41,067 nt of DNA from an uncultured Subdoligranulum sp. (GTDB lineage: Bacteria > Bacillota_A > Clostridia > Oscillospirales > Ruminococcaceae), in contig CAAGRN010000203.1 in the NCBI GenBank assembly GCA_900772715.1, positions 1 through 41,067 of the forward strand, given 5' to 3'. A model generated the notes under the pieces. That model worked only from the letters and a program-made list of their open reading frames with translations, was not told the DNA's origin and searched no databases. A program made the position numbers and the translations under genes. Below, piece after piece: positions 14,371-21,747 of the stretch (its first letter is position 1; every line of letters begins with the position of its first letter).

Positions 14371-14791
14371 GGTTATCGTACACCTCCTCCCGCATACGTT
14401 TTTCGATGATAAGGCGCGATTCCTCATAGGAGAAGCTGTCCCCGAAATAGCGGGTGAACAAATCCCGGTTGGCGTCATACCACGCGCGGGTCTGTGCGTC
14501 GGTAAACTCCGGGCAGATGCCCAACGCGCGGATCTTTTCGCACGGCTCGACAAAATCCAGCTTGTAGCGGGTCAGCTCATATTGCAGGTAGGCGGGCGCG
14601 GAATAATGGCGCACGCCGTACACCGTTATGCCGTCCGCCTCACAGCGGGCAGCATCGGCGTTTTTGGCGGCGCGGCGCTTTTCCAGCGCTGCCGGGCTGT
14701 CGTCGTCGATCAGCCCCCAGCGCTTGGCGAGTGTTAAGCAGCCCTGCGCATAGCGCCATTCCTCGGGGGTCAGGCAGTATGTACGTTCCAT
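14330..14791 (-). CDS. Helical 153-residue protein, candidate GH136 accessory subunit (LnbY-like)
   Basis: No catalytic motif is recognised. The protein is soluble, charged and predicted mostly helical. The second half (DAQTRAWYDANRDLFTRYFG then YEESRLIIEKRMREEVYDNL) resembles the N-terminal helical region of SurA/PpiC-type chaperones, where xxYYxxNxxxF is followed by a long basic-acidic helix. GH136 enzymes need either a dedicated chaperone (LnbY in bifidobacteria) or a helical domain. In Eubacterium ramulus, as I recall, that domain is a separate gene just before the beta-helix subunit. The arrangement here is the same. The ATG at 14791 shares its A with the TGA of the preceding permease gene, and its 3' end overlaps the beta-helix gene by 41 bases, so production of the two is tightly coupled. 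Confidence 0.6.
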   Translation of the reverse strand: MERTYCLTPEEWRYAQGCLTLAKRWGLIDDDSPAALEKRRAAKNADAARCEADGITVYGVRHYSAPAYLQYELTRYKLDFVEPCEKIRALGICPEFTDAQTRAWYDANRDLFTRYFGDSFSYEESRLIIEKRMREEVYDNLVQDILRESADRQ

Positions 14792-15606
14792 CACTTGACA
14801 GCACCCGTAATGCCGTTGGCAAAGCTCTTTTGCAGGCAGAGGAAGATGATGGCGGTGGGCAGCGTGCAGATCAGAACGCCCAGCATCAGCATACCGTAGT
14901 CAACACTGTAGCCGCTCTTGAGGTTGGCAACCAGCATCGGCATCGTGATCGAGCTGTTGTTTTGGAAAACGATCTTCGGCCACAGATAGCTGTTCCATGC
15001 GTTCATAAAGGTAACGGTCATGGCAGCGCCGTAGGTCGAGCGCATAATGGGGATGAACATACGGAAAAAGATACCGATCTCGCTCAATCCCTCCAGACGC
15101 GCGGCCTCAACAATATCATTGGGGAAGCTGCGCGCCGCCTGACGGAACAGCATGATCATAAACGGCGTCGAGATGGACGGCAGCACGAACGCTGCCCAGG
15201 TGTTGACAAGACCCCAGTGGGAAATCATCTTGAACAGCGGGATCATAATGGCGACAAACGGCAGCATCATGGCCAGCAGCAGGATGCTCATCAGGATATC
15301 CTTCGCCTTGTCGTGGTAAATTTCAAAGCCGTACCCGGCGATGGAGCAGACCAGCAGCGTGATCAGCGTCATCAGAATGGCGTTGCGGAAGGAGTTGGAC
15401 ATAGCCAGTGCCAGATTTTGGTTGGCAATCAGGGACTTGAAGTTCTCGACCAGATAGGTGCCGGGAATCAGCTTGCCGCGGATGACATCAATGCTGGGGT
15501 TGGTGGCGCCGCACAGCATATAGTACAGCGGAAAAACCGACAGAAAGCTTGCAAAAATCAGTACGGCGTGCGCCAGAATTTTTTTACCCTTAGTCACGCT
15601 TGTCAC
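14791..15606 (-). CDS. Carbohydrate ABC transporter permease (CUT1, MalG/UgpE type)
   Basis: The 271-residue inner-membrane permease has six spans. The cytoplasmic EAA loop EAARLEGLSEIGIFFRMFIP (about residues 168-187) docks the ATPase. The IPLFKMISHWGLVNTWAAFVLP and NAWNSYLWPKIVF segments are typical of MalG-like proteins. It pairs with the upstream permease, whose gene it overlaps by 17 bases. The start is GTG 15606; a second GTG at 15597, after AGGTGA, is equally acceptable. No ATPase gene lies in the operon, so a shared MsiK-type ATPase encoded elsewhere must energise it. Context (GH112, candidate GH136) suggests a galacto/lacto-N-biose-containing oligosaccharide as substrate. Confidence 0.9.
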   Translation of the reverse strand: MTSVTKGKKILAHAVLIFASFLSVFPLYYMLCGATNPSIDVIRGKLIPGTYLVENFKSLIANQNLALAMSNSFRNAILMTLITLLVCSIAGYGFEIYHDKAKDILMSILLLAMMLPFVAIMIPLFKMISHWGLVNTWAAFVLPSISTPFMIMLFRQAARSFPNDIVEAARLEGLSEIGIFFRMFIPIMRSTYGAAMTVTFMNAWNSYLWPKIVFQNNSSITMPMLVANLKSGYSVDYGMLMLGVLICTLPTAIIFLCLQKSFANGITGAVK

Positions 15607-16471
15607 CTACTTTCATCTGAATGGCGGACAGAACCGCTACCACGACCAGAATAAATACAGACAAGGCCGCCGCATAGTTGAACTTGGGCGTTTCCACAAA
15701 GGAAATGTTGTAAATATAGTGCGTCAGCGTCATAGTCGCCTTGCCGGGACCGCCGGCAGTCAGGTTGACGGATTCGTCGAACAACTGCAGCGTGCCGGAG
15801 GTGGACATTATGGCAGTCAGCAGAATGGTGGGCTTCAGCAGGGGAATGGTCAGGTGGATAAACTGCTGCACCGGGGAAGCGCCGTCAATGCGGGCAGCCT
15901 CGTAGATGGAGTAGTCAATATTCTGCAAGCCGGCGAGGTAGAACACCATATTGTAGCCTGTCCAGCGCCAGATCAAGGCAATTACAATGACCCAGCGTGC
16001 CGCCCATGCGTCCTGGAACCAGCTGACTGCCGGAATGCCGAAAGTCATCAGCACACGGTTGACAAGACCGTCGTTGGCAAACAGCGACTTAAAAATCATG
16101 GAGTAGGAAACCAGAGAGGTAGCGCAGGGCAGGAAGATCATGGTGCGGTAGATGCCCTTGCCCTTCAGATCGGGGCTGTTGAGCAGCTGCGCCAGGATCA
16201 GCGCCAGAATCAGCATGATGGGAACCTGAATCACAAAGTAGAAAACCGTGTTGAACAGGCACTGCTGGAAGGTGGCGTCCTTCAGAATGCGCGTATAGTT
16301 CGAGAAACCTGCAGACTGAACATTGCTGCCCATACCCTTCTGGAACGAGAGGATCAGAGCCTGCACCATGGGGTAAAAGCAGAATACGAATATCAGGATC
16401 GTAGCAGGCAGCAGAAACGCCCAACCGATCAGGCTGCGCTTTTGCTCCATATCAAGTCCTTTTTTCTTCAT
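15590..16471 (-). CDS. Carbohydrate ABC transporter permease (CUT1, MalF/UgpA type)
   Basis: This 293-residue permease has six spans. The first (about residues 14-36) follows a short basic N-terminus. The EAA loop is EAARIDGASPVQQFIHLTIP (about 201-220), and a C-terminal FDESVNLTAGGPGKATMTLTHYIYN is characteristic of the UgpA/MalF-like half, where the TGGGP-type turn is conserved. ATG 16471 follows AGGAGA. It lies 108 bases after the binding-protein gene, separated by a stem-loop that probably sets a higher level of the binding protein than of the permeases. It forms a heterodimer with the product of the next gene. Confidence 0.92.
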   Translation of the reverse strand: MKKKGLDMEQKRSLIGWAFLLPATILIFVFCFYPMVQALILSFQKGMGSNVQSAGFSNYTRILKDATFQQCLFNTVFYFVIQVPIMLILALILAQLLNSPDLKGKGIYRTMIFLPCATSLVSYSMIFKSLFANDGLVNRVLMTFGIPAVSWFQDAWAARWVIVIALIWRWTGYNMVFYLAGLQNIDYSIYEAARIDGASPVQQFIHLTIPLLKPTILLTAIMSTSGTLQLFDESVNLTAGGPGKATMTLTHYIYNISFVETPKFNYAAALSVFILVVVAVLSAIQMKVGDKRD

Positions 16472-16494
16472 TGTATGATATCTCCTGATAAAAG

Positions 16495-16542
16495 CAAGGG
16501 CACGGCTTGCAAAAACTCTATCGAATGCAAACCATGCCCTTG
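16495..16542 (-). promoter_or_regulatory. Intercistronic stem-loop between binding protein and permease genes
   Basis: CAAGGGCA (16495-16502) pairs with TGCCCTTG (16535-16542), and TTGCA (16507-16511) with TGCAA (16526-16530). A GG/CC pair lies between them and the terminal loop is 14 bases. No T-run follows on the minus strand. It is better read as an mRNA-stability or partial-attenuation element, as in malE-malF, than as a full terminator. Confidence 0.6.
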
Positions 16543-16579
16543 GCAGATTGTTAAATGTTATTCGCAGATGGCGTCAGGA

Positions 16580-17920
16580 TCAGCCTGCAATGTTGAACTC
16601 AACGGTTTCCTGCGCAGCCTTCATCTCGGCTTCGACATCGGCGTTGTTCTGCACAACGTTGGTGATGGCGTCCGTCAGAGCGCTGCGAACGTCAGAGTAG
16701 TAAGCGCCGCAATCGAAAGCGGGAACCTGACCGGCGAACTCAACGATGTCCTTGTAAACAGCCTGACCGCCGTAGAACTCGGAGGGCTGGTTGTAAATGT
16801 CGGACTTGGAAGCGGGCAGGTAGCTGGCGATCGCACCGGCATTGGGCAGCAGATCGTCGTACAGCTCAACGCTGGCACCGAAGGTGCTCTTCAGGAAGTC
16901 GTAAGCCAGCTCGGTGTTCTTGCAGTTGGAGGAAATTGCCCAGCTTGCGCCGCCGCAGTTGGCGTAGTTGGTAGCACCCTCAACGGTTTCCAGCTTGGGC
17001 ATATTGACGACAGCCCACTTACCGGCCTGATCCTCAGCAGCCTGAATGCTGGACATGATCCAGCAGCCCTGGATGACACCGGCGGCCTTGCCGTCGTTCA
17101 TGGAAGCAATGTACTGATCCCAGTCAGTGTACTCCGCCAGAATGCCTTTGTCAACCATTTCTTTGTAAACGGTCATGGCTTCCTTCAGGGCGGCGTTGTC
17201 AGCGATGTTGACCTTGCCGTCAACGATGGGGGAAGCGCCGGCGGACTGCAGCATCTCGATGATCAGCTCGGAACCGCCGCTGGAGGTCAGCATAGCAACG
17301 CCGTTGGCATCAACGACCTTCTGTGCCTTGTCCATGAACTCGGTCCAAGTCAGATCCTTGAAGTCGTCAACGGTCAGACCCGCCTTCTCGACCATGTCGG
17401 AACGGATGGCCATGATGGAAGCGCCGTTGTCGAAGGGGATGCCGTAGTGGTGACCGTCAACCGTAGAGTCCGCCAGCTTGCCGCCGGAGAAGTCGTCCCA
17501 GTTGAAGCCGCCGTTGTCCAGCTCGGTGTAGATGCCGGGGAAGTTGGCAACCATCTTGTGGAAGGAGTAGTCCTGCATCAGGAAGATGTCGGGCAGGGTG
17601 CTGTAGTCCTCGCTGGTAGCAGCGGTGATCAGCTTGGTTTCGATGTCGTTGTAGACGTTTTCTTCAATGTTCAGCTTGAAGTTGGGGTGATCCTTCTGGT
17701 AGATTGCCTCGGCCTGCTTCAGCGCGTAGATGTTGAAGTTGGGGTCCCATGCCCAGACGGTCAGGGTTTCGTCAGCCTCGGTGGCGGTGCTGCTGGTCGC
17801 GGTGGAGTCAGCGGGCTTGCTGTCGGGGGTGGTGGAGCTGCTGGCTGCACCGCCGCAGCCGGCCAGCATAGAAGCGGCCATGGCGGCGGCCAGAAGGGCT
17901 GCTGCATTCTTCTTTTTCAT
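16580..17920 (-). CDS. Extracellular sugar-binding lipoprotein of the CUT1 ABC transporter
   Basis: The 446-residue family-1 solute-binding protein has a lipoprotein signal (MKKKNAAALL, then MLAGCGG with Cys22 lipidated) and a Ser/Thr-rich linker to about residue 48. The mature fold begins at LTVWAWDPNFN. Further landmarks are LPDIFLMQDYSF, the hinge region with YGIPFDNG, and a late block GASWAISSNCKNTELAYDFLK typical of sugar-binding proteins. It captures the oligosaccharide outside the cell and delivers it to the two permeases encoded downstream. It is the second gene after GH112, 77 bases away, with an AAGGAGG site before ATG 17920. By context the ligand should contain lacto-N-biose or galacto-N-biose, but specificity is not readable from sequence. 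Confidence 0.9.
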   Translation of the reverse strand: MKKKNAAALLAAAMAASMLAGCGGAASSSTTPDSKPADSTATSSTATEADETLTVWAWDPNFNIYALKQAEAIYQKDHPNFKLNIEENVYNDIETKLITAATSEDYSTLPDIFLMQDYSFHKMVANFPGIYTELDNGGFNWDDFSGGKLADSTVDGHHYGIPFDNGASIMAIRSDMVEKAGLTVDDFKDLTWTEFMDKAQKVVDANGVAMLTSSGGSELIIEMLQSAGASPIVDGKVNIADNAALKEAMTVYKEMVDKGILAEYTDWDQYIASMNDGKAAGVIQGCWIMSSIQAAEDQAGKWAVVNMPKLETVEGATNYANCGGASWAISSNCKNTELAYDFLKSTFGASVELYDDLLPNAGAIASYLPASKSDIYNQPSEFYGGQAVYKDIVEFAGQVPAFDCGAYYSDVRSALTDAITNVVQNNADVEAEMKAAQETVEFNIAG

Positions 17921-17997
17921 AGTAGTTTCCTCCTTGGAATTTCTCCATTCTATCTATAATGTATGCCGCGCACGGTGCGAAGCATAATTATCACGGG

Positions 17998-20157
17998 TTA
18001 TTGGGCGTCGCTGACCCAGCGCATCTCACGCGGAGCCAGGGTCAGCTGGTCGATCAGCTTGCCTTTGATGTACAGGTCGGTCTTTTGCTCCTGCTCGGAG
18101 TTGTTGATGACTGCGATGCGCTTGGTTTCGGGGAAGACGGTGACCTCGGTGTCCACGTTGGTCACATAATAGTGCTTCATCTCCTCCGGCATACCGGCAG
18201 CGTAGTAGATGGCGCGCAGCAGGATACGGCAGTTCTGCGGGGAGTAGGGAAGCCCGGCGAAGTATACGCTGTGTCCCTTGCCGTATTCGTTGACGACCAG
18301 CTGGCTGTACTCGCCGTCCTGCGCAAGGATCTGGTAATGCTTGCCCTGCGCATAGATGCGGGTCGTACCCTCGCCAAAGTCGATGGCGCTGTCGATATCC
18401 TCCAAGATAAAGTGGTGCGGGTCACAGGTGTTGTATTTGTCGGTGCTTAACGAGAAGCCCATCTCACGGTCCACGCCCATCACATCGCTGAGCTGGAAGA
18501 ACCGCCCCTGATGCTGGCAGGCGGTAGGCTCGCCCACGCCGATGAAGCCGCCGCCCTCGTCCACAAATTTGCGGATGGCGGTAACGACCTGCTCGTCGAT
18601 CCAGTTTTCGGCTCCGCTGAAGGCGGTGTAGGCATCGCCCACGTTGATGATAACGCCTATATCCATGGGGATACCGTTGCGGATGTCATTGAAGTCGATG
18701 AACTCCACATCGAACGGCATACCGCTCAGGCATTCCAGAACGCCCTCGGCGGAGTAGGTTTCGCGGTGGTAAATCGAGTGATGCACCTGATTGCTCATCC
18801 ACTTGCGCAAACCGCCCCAGCAGTTGAGGATGGCAACCTTGAACGGCGCCACGTAGGACTGGGTACCCTGCATATTCTCGTGGATCTGCCGGAACTCGCC
18901 GACCACGTTCTGAATTTCGTCGATAAAGCCGGGCCAGTTGCTGGCAAGCTTGAGGTAGCCGCCGTAGCCGATGCGATCCAGCGGGCTGCGCAGGATAGCA
19001 CGGCGTGCCTTCATCCAGTTGGTACGCGCTTCGCCGATGGGATCGCCGCCTTCGGTGAACACATCCGGGAAGAAGTAGGGAAGCAGGCGACCCTCGGTGT
19101 ACTTAACGCCCTTGATGTCGGAAATCATCCGCAGCGTAACGCCGCTGCCGACCGAGCCGACCACCGCATCCAAGCCGATGGAAGCAAAATACTTGCCGTA
19201 AGGCTCGGTGCCGATCCAGTGGTCACCAAGGAACATCATCGCTTCCTTGCCGTAGGAGTGGACAATATCGACCATCTCTTTGGCGAGTGCGCAGACTTCC
19301 TGCTGCTGGAATTCGATGAAGTCGCGGAACTCCTTGCTGGGAACGCGGAACATCGTGTTGTGGTAGCCCTGATCCACAATGAATTCGGGGCGGAACTTGT
19401 AGCCTGCCCATTTCTCGAACTTTTCGAGGATGTAGGGGCTGACGCTGGCGCTGTAGCCGAACCATTCAACGAATTTTTCGCGTTTCTGGTCGTCAAAGGT
19501 CAGCGTAAACTGGTGGAAGAAGGTGGTGAACCGCACCACGTCAATGTGGGGGTTCTCCTCGCACCAGCGGCGCAGCTTTTCTTTTACATACGCCTGCGTT
19601 TTGGGCTGGCGCACATCGTAGGTCAGCTGATGGGGGGTATCCTTCCAGTCGTTGGTCAGGAAGTTGTACATATGTACGGGGTCCCAGATCAAAAACGCCA
19701 GAAAGCTGACCGTGTACTCGTGGTAGGGGATCGTCTCAATTTCGACCTCGCCGGCAGGCTCATCGAAGAACCATTTGTCGGTGAGAACGACCTCGCCGGT
19801 CGTGCGGTCGATGACCTCCCACCAGCGCTTGGGATCGTCCAGCGTGTTGACCTTGAGCTGCTGGGTGTGGAAGCCGTCCATCAAGTGGATGCGCAGCTTG
19901 GTGCTGCGTGCGGTGTGGCGGTCACTGATCAGATACTCCTGCTGGACTTCGTCGGGGTTTGCTTCCGCCCAGGCGTTGTCCTTGCGGGTCGTATAATAGG
20001 TAGCATATTTTTTTGCGGGATCCTGCAAAAGCTCTGCCGGCATTTCCGTGCCGTCACAATCGCGCAGGGCGTCGGCTCCCAGCAGATTTTTCAGGCGCAG
20101 GGTTTCCTCAACGACGTCTGCGTCCGTGGGAAGTGTCAATCTTCCGAACTGCTCCAT
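17998..20157 (-). CDS. lnpA: GH112 1,3-beta-galactosyl-N-acetylhexosamine phosphorylase
   Basis: The 719-residue cytoplasmic enzyme phosphorolyses Gal-beta1,3-GlcNAc or GalNAc (or Gal-beta1,4-rhamnose in a sister group) to Gal-1-phosphate and the free second sugar. It shows GH112 features in order: a TIM-barrel region (about residues 1-450) with TVSFLAFLIWDPVHMYNFLTN, RFTTFFHQFTLTF and MMFLGDHWIGTEPYG, then a glutaminase-like domain with GGGFIGVGEPTA and a small C-terminal beta domain. Asp312 in GDHWIG probably equals the general acid Asp313 of the Bifidobacterium longum enzyme. The length fits the Clostridia group (about 720). ATG 20157 is chosen after GGAAAGGG; 25 further upstream codons would start before that ribosome site. 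It is the first gene of the operon under the AraC-type regulator. Lacto/galacto-N-biose specificity is favoured by context; rhamnoside specificity is not excluded. Confidence 0.93.
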   Translation of the reverse strand: MEQFGRLTLPTDADVVEETLRLKNLLGADALRDCDGTEMPAELLQDPAKKYATYYTTRKDNAWAEANPDEVQQEYLISDRHTARSTKLRIHLMDGFHTQQLKVNTLDDPKRWWEVIDRTTGEVVLTDKWFFDEPAGEVEIETIPYHEYTVSFLAFLIWDPVHMYNFLTNDWKDTPHQLTYDVRQPKTQAYVKEKLRRWCEENPHIDVVRFTTFFHQFTLTFDDQKREKFVEWFGYSASVSPYILEKFEKWAGYKFRPEFIVDQGYHNTMFRVPSKEFRDFIEFQQQEVCALAKEMVDIVHSYGKEAMMFLGDHWIGTEPYGKYFASIGLDAVVGSVGSGVTLRMISDIKGVKYTEGRLLPYFFPDVFTEGGDPIGEARTNWMKARRAILRSPLDRIGYGGYLKLASNWPGFIDEIQNVVGEFRQIHENMQGTQSYVAPFKVAILNCWGGLRKWMSNQVHHSIYHRETYSAEGVLECLSGMPFDVEFIDFNDIRNGIPMDIGVIINVGDAYTAFSGAENWIDEQVVTAIRKFVDEGGGFIGVGEPTACQHQGRFFQLSDVMGVDREMGFSLSTDKYNTCDPHHFILEDIDSAIDFGEGTTRIYAQGKHYQILAQDGEYSQLVVNEYGKGHSVYFAGLPYSPQNCRILLRAIYYAAGMPEEMKHYYVTNVDTEVTVFPETKRIAVINNSEQEQKTDLYIKGKLIDQLTLAPREMRWVSDAQ

Positions 20158-20227
20158 TTTCGTGTCCCTTTCCGATCCGGGCGCTGCGGGCGGTGCCTGC
20201 TGTGCCGGACGTTCTTTCTTTACCAAC

Positions 20228-20256
20228 ATCATACCTGTTTGGCAGACACTTGAACA
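20228..20256 (-). promoter_or_regulatory. lnpA: Promoter of the lnpA operon
   Basis: On the minus strand a poor -35 TGTTCA (20256-20251), 17 bases, then TATGAT (20233-20228). The leader would be about 65 bases. A weak -35 with a dyad 14 bases upstream is typical of an activator-dependent promoter. Confidence 0.55.
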
Positions 20257-20270
20257 GAGGGTTTCTTGTT

Positions 20271-20282
20271 GTGCATTTGCAC
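20271..20282 (-). promoter_or_regulatory. Putative regulator operator, proximal site
   Basis: The perfect inverted repeat GTGCA-TT-TGCAC is centred near -55 relative to the predicted lnpA start point, a class-I/II activator position. Confidence 0.6.
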
Positions 20283-20361
20283 TATCTTGCTATTTTCGGC
20301 AAATTTTAACGCATCTTCTTTAAACAAACGGAATAGTGAACAAAAACAGACAGTATCTCTT

Positions 20362-20374
20362 GTGCAATATGCAC
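20362..20374. promoter_or_regulatory. Putative regulator operator, distal site
   Basis: GTGCA-ATA-TGCAC has the same half-sites as the dyad at 20271-20282, with its centre about 91 bases away. It is shared between the two divergent promoters. Confidence 0.6.
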
Positions 20375-20444
20375 ATTACTGTATAGATTTACCCCACTAA
20401 AGAGCAAAAAATACGGAAAACGTGCATTTTATGATAAAATAGCA

Positions 20445-20473
20445 TTGCAACATCGTTTTAAATACGTTATAAT
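20445..20473 (+). promoter_or_regulatory. Promoter of the araC-type gene
   Basis: TTGCAA (20445-20450), 17 bases, TATAAT (20468-20473). A GTGCA half-site lies 18 bases upstream of the -35. The leader is about 110 bases. Confidence 0.75.
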
Positions 20474-20590
20474 AATAACAATCAGACACCTATGCCGCAG
20501 CATTCCTTGTTATATTTTGCTTTTTATTTTACTTATGTTGCGTTTCAGATTTTAACCATTTTGTCATAATTTGAAAAAGGTGGTTTTCTT

Positions 20591-21424
20591 ATGAACACAC
20601 GGTACGAGTTCGATATGGACGTACCTCCGCGCGAGGCGATCCGGCTGATGTATGTCAGCAAAAGCCGTTTCGGCGGAGATTGGAACTCCGTTCCGCACAC
20701 ACACTCCTGCACAGAGGTATTTTACTGTGTGAACGGGCGCGGTCAGTTCAATGTCGAAGGCAAAATGCTGGACGTTGCGCCCGATGATATGGTCATTGTA
20801 AACCCGCGCACCCAGCACACCGAGCTGAGTTATCAAGCCAACCCCTTGGAGTACATTGTGCTGGGCATTGAAGGCGTGGAGGTACTGTTTAACCAAAAGG
20901 ATCAGGGCTATACGATGGTGAAATGTGCCTCGATGCGGGAGGACCTTTTGGGACTTACCAAGATCCTGCTGAAGGAGATCGACGCGCGTGAGGATGGCTG
21001 TGAGATGATCTGTCAGGATCTAACAGAGGTGCTTCTGGTTAAAATTGTGCGCAGCGCTTCGCTTTCTCTGCGTATCAGCAAGCCGCCGTCTGAGAGCAAG
21101 GAGTGCGCTGCCGCCAAGCGATACATCGATGAAAATTACAGCCGTGCCATTACGCTGGACACGCTGGCAGAGGTTGCCCACGTCAACAAGTATTATCTTT
21201 CGCACTCTTTTAAAAAAGAATATGCGACTTCTCCCATTGATTACCTGATAAAACGCCGCATTACCGAGGCGAAAGCGCTGCTGACTAGCACGGATTTCAG
21301 CCTGACCCAGATTGCAGAGCAAATCGGCTTTGGCTCGTTGGCGTATTTTTCCAAGTGTTTTCACAAGGTCGAAAACATCAGCCCGAACGAATATCGCAAG
21401 ACCGCCAAGAAAAAAAACACCTGA
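20591..21424 (+). CDS. AraC/XylS-family transcriptional regulator
   Basis: The 277-residue regulator has an N-terminal cupin (AraC-type arabinose-binding-like) domain at about residues 20-110. It includes VPHTHSCTEVFYCVNGRGQFNVEG and DDMVIVNPRTQHTE, whose His residues belong to the sugar or metal pocket. The linker is helical, and a C-terminal double helix-turn-helix (about 178-275) carries ITLDTLAEVAHVNKYYLSHSFKK and LTQIAEQIGFGSLAYFSKCFHK. This architecture activates sugar-use operons in response to a bound glycan. It is divergent from lnpA with two matching dyads in between, so it most likely controls the GH112 operon and itself. ATG 20591 follows an AAAGGTGG site. Confidence 0.93.
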   Translation: MNTRYEFDMDVPPREAIRLMYVSKSRFGGDWNSVPHTHSCTEVFYCVNGRGQFNVEGKMLDVAPDDMVIVNPRTQHTELSYQANPLEYIVLGIEGVEVLFNQKDQGYTMVKCASMREDLLGLTKILLKEIDAREDGCEMICQDLTEVLLVKIVRSASLSLRISKPPSESKECAAAKRYIDENYSRAITLDTLAEVAHVNKYYLSHSFKKEYATSPIDYLIKRRITEAKALLTSTDFSLTQIAEQIGFGSLAYFSKCFHKVENISPNEYRKTAKKKNT

Positions 21425-21542
21425 CAAGCGCTGCGTTACGCTGACACGAACCCGCACAGCAACACAGCCCAGCAGACAACTCAGCAGCCCAGCAGCACCG
21501 CTATTCCGACGACACTTCATTTTTTCTCCCCCCCTCCTGCGT

Positions 21543-21566
21543 TTCGCTAAATTTATCTTTAGCGAA
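21543..21566 (+). terminator. Small hairpin, possible araC terminator
   Basis: TTCGCTAAA (21543-21551) pairs perfectly with TTTAGCGAA (21558-21566) around a six-base loop, followed by GTTTTGTATTTG. It is weak and AU-rich, about 120 bases after the stop. Confidence 0.45.
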
Positions 21567-21682
21567 GTTTTGTATTTGACCGACCTTTGCGCGGTAAACA
21601 GCGCTGCCTGCCCGTTGAACGTTGTCCCACCTGCCCGCAAACGCAGCAGCCGGAAAGCCATCCCTGCCGTAATATAAAAATA

Positions 21683-21730
21683 AAAAGGTATCCGCCGTAC
21701 AGGAATTTTCCGGTACGGCGGATACCTTTT
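21683..21730. terminator. Long perfect hairpin ending the opp-cyclophilin operon
   Basis: An 18-bp perfect stem lies at 21683-21700 and 21713-21730 with a 12-base loop. The A/T ends of the stem give U-runs in either direction, so it can act both ways. Confidence 0.88.
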
Positions 21731-21747
21731 ATACTAAGAGCTTGTGT

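Larger units (their letters stand above)
20158..20590. promoter_or_regulatory. 433-base divergent control region of lnpA and the araC-type gene
   Basis: This AT-rich stretch has no gene. It contains the lnpA promoter (20228-20256, minus), two GTGCA dyads (20271-20282 and 20362-20374), a single GTGCA half-site (20422-20426), and a near-consensus promoter (20445-20473) toward the regulator gene. The arrangement fits an AraC-type activator with looping between sites about 91 bases apart. Confidence 0.7.
21425..21747. other. Intergenic stretch between convergent genes
   Basis: I see no gene in these 323 bases. They hold a small hairpin (21543-21566) that may end the araC transcript and a long perfect hairpin (21683-21730) that ends the opp operon. 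The pyrimidine-rich section 21520-21540 and the rest carry no recognised motif. Confidence 0.6.

Noticed and set aside
14371..14553. N-terminal extension of the beta-helix protein
   Set aside because: The extra 61 residues are Arg/Ser-rich and out of frame with the real 153-residue gene that occupies the same bases.
15719..17959. Open frame of 746 codons opposite the sugar-binding protein and permease
   Set aside because: It is antisense to clear transporter genes; the Gly/Val/Gln-rich translation shows no domain.
18511..20253. Open frame of 580 codons opposite lnpA
   Set aside because: It is a shadow of a strongly matching GH112 gene, with no ribosome site.
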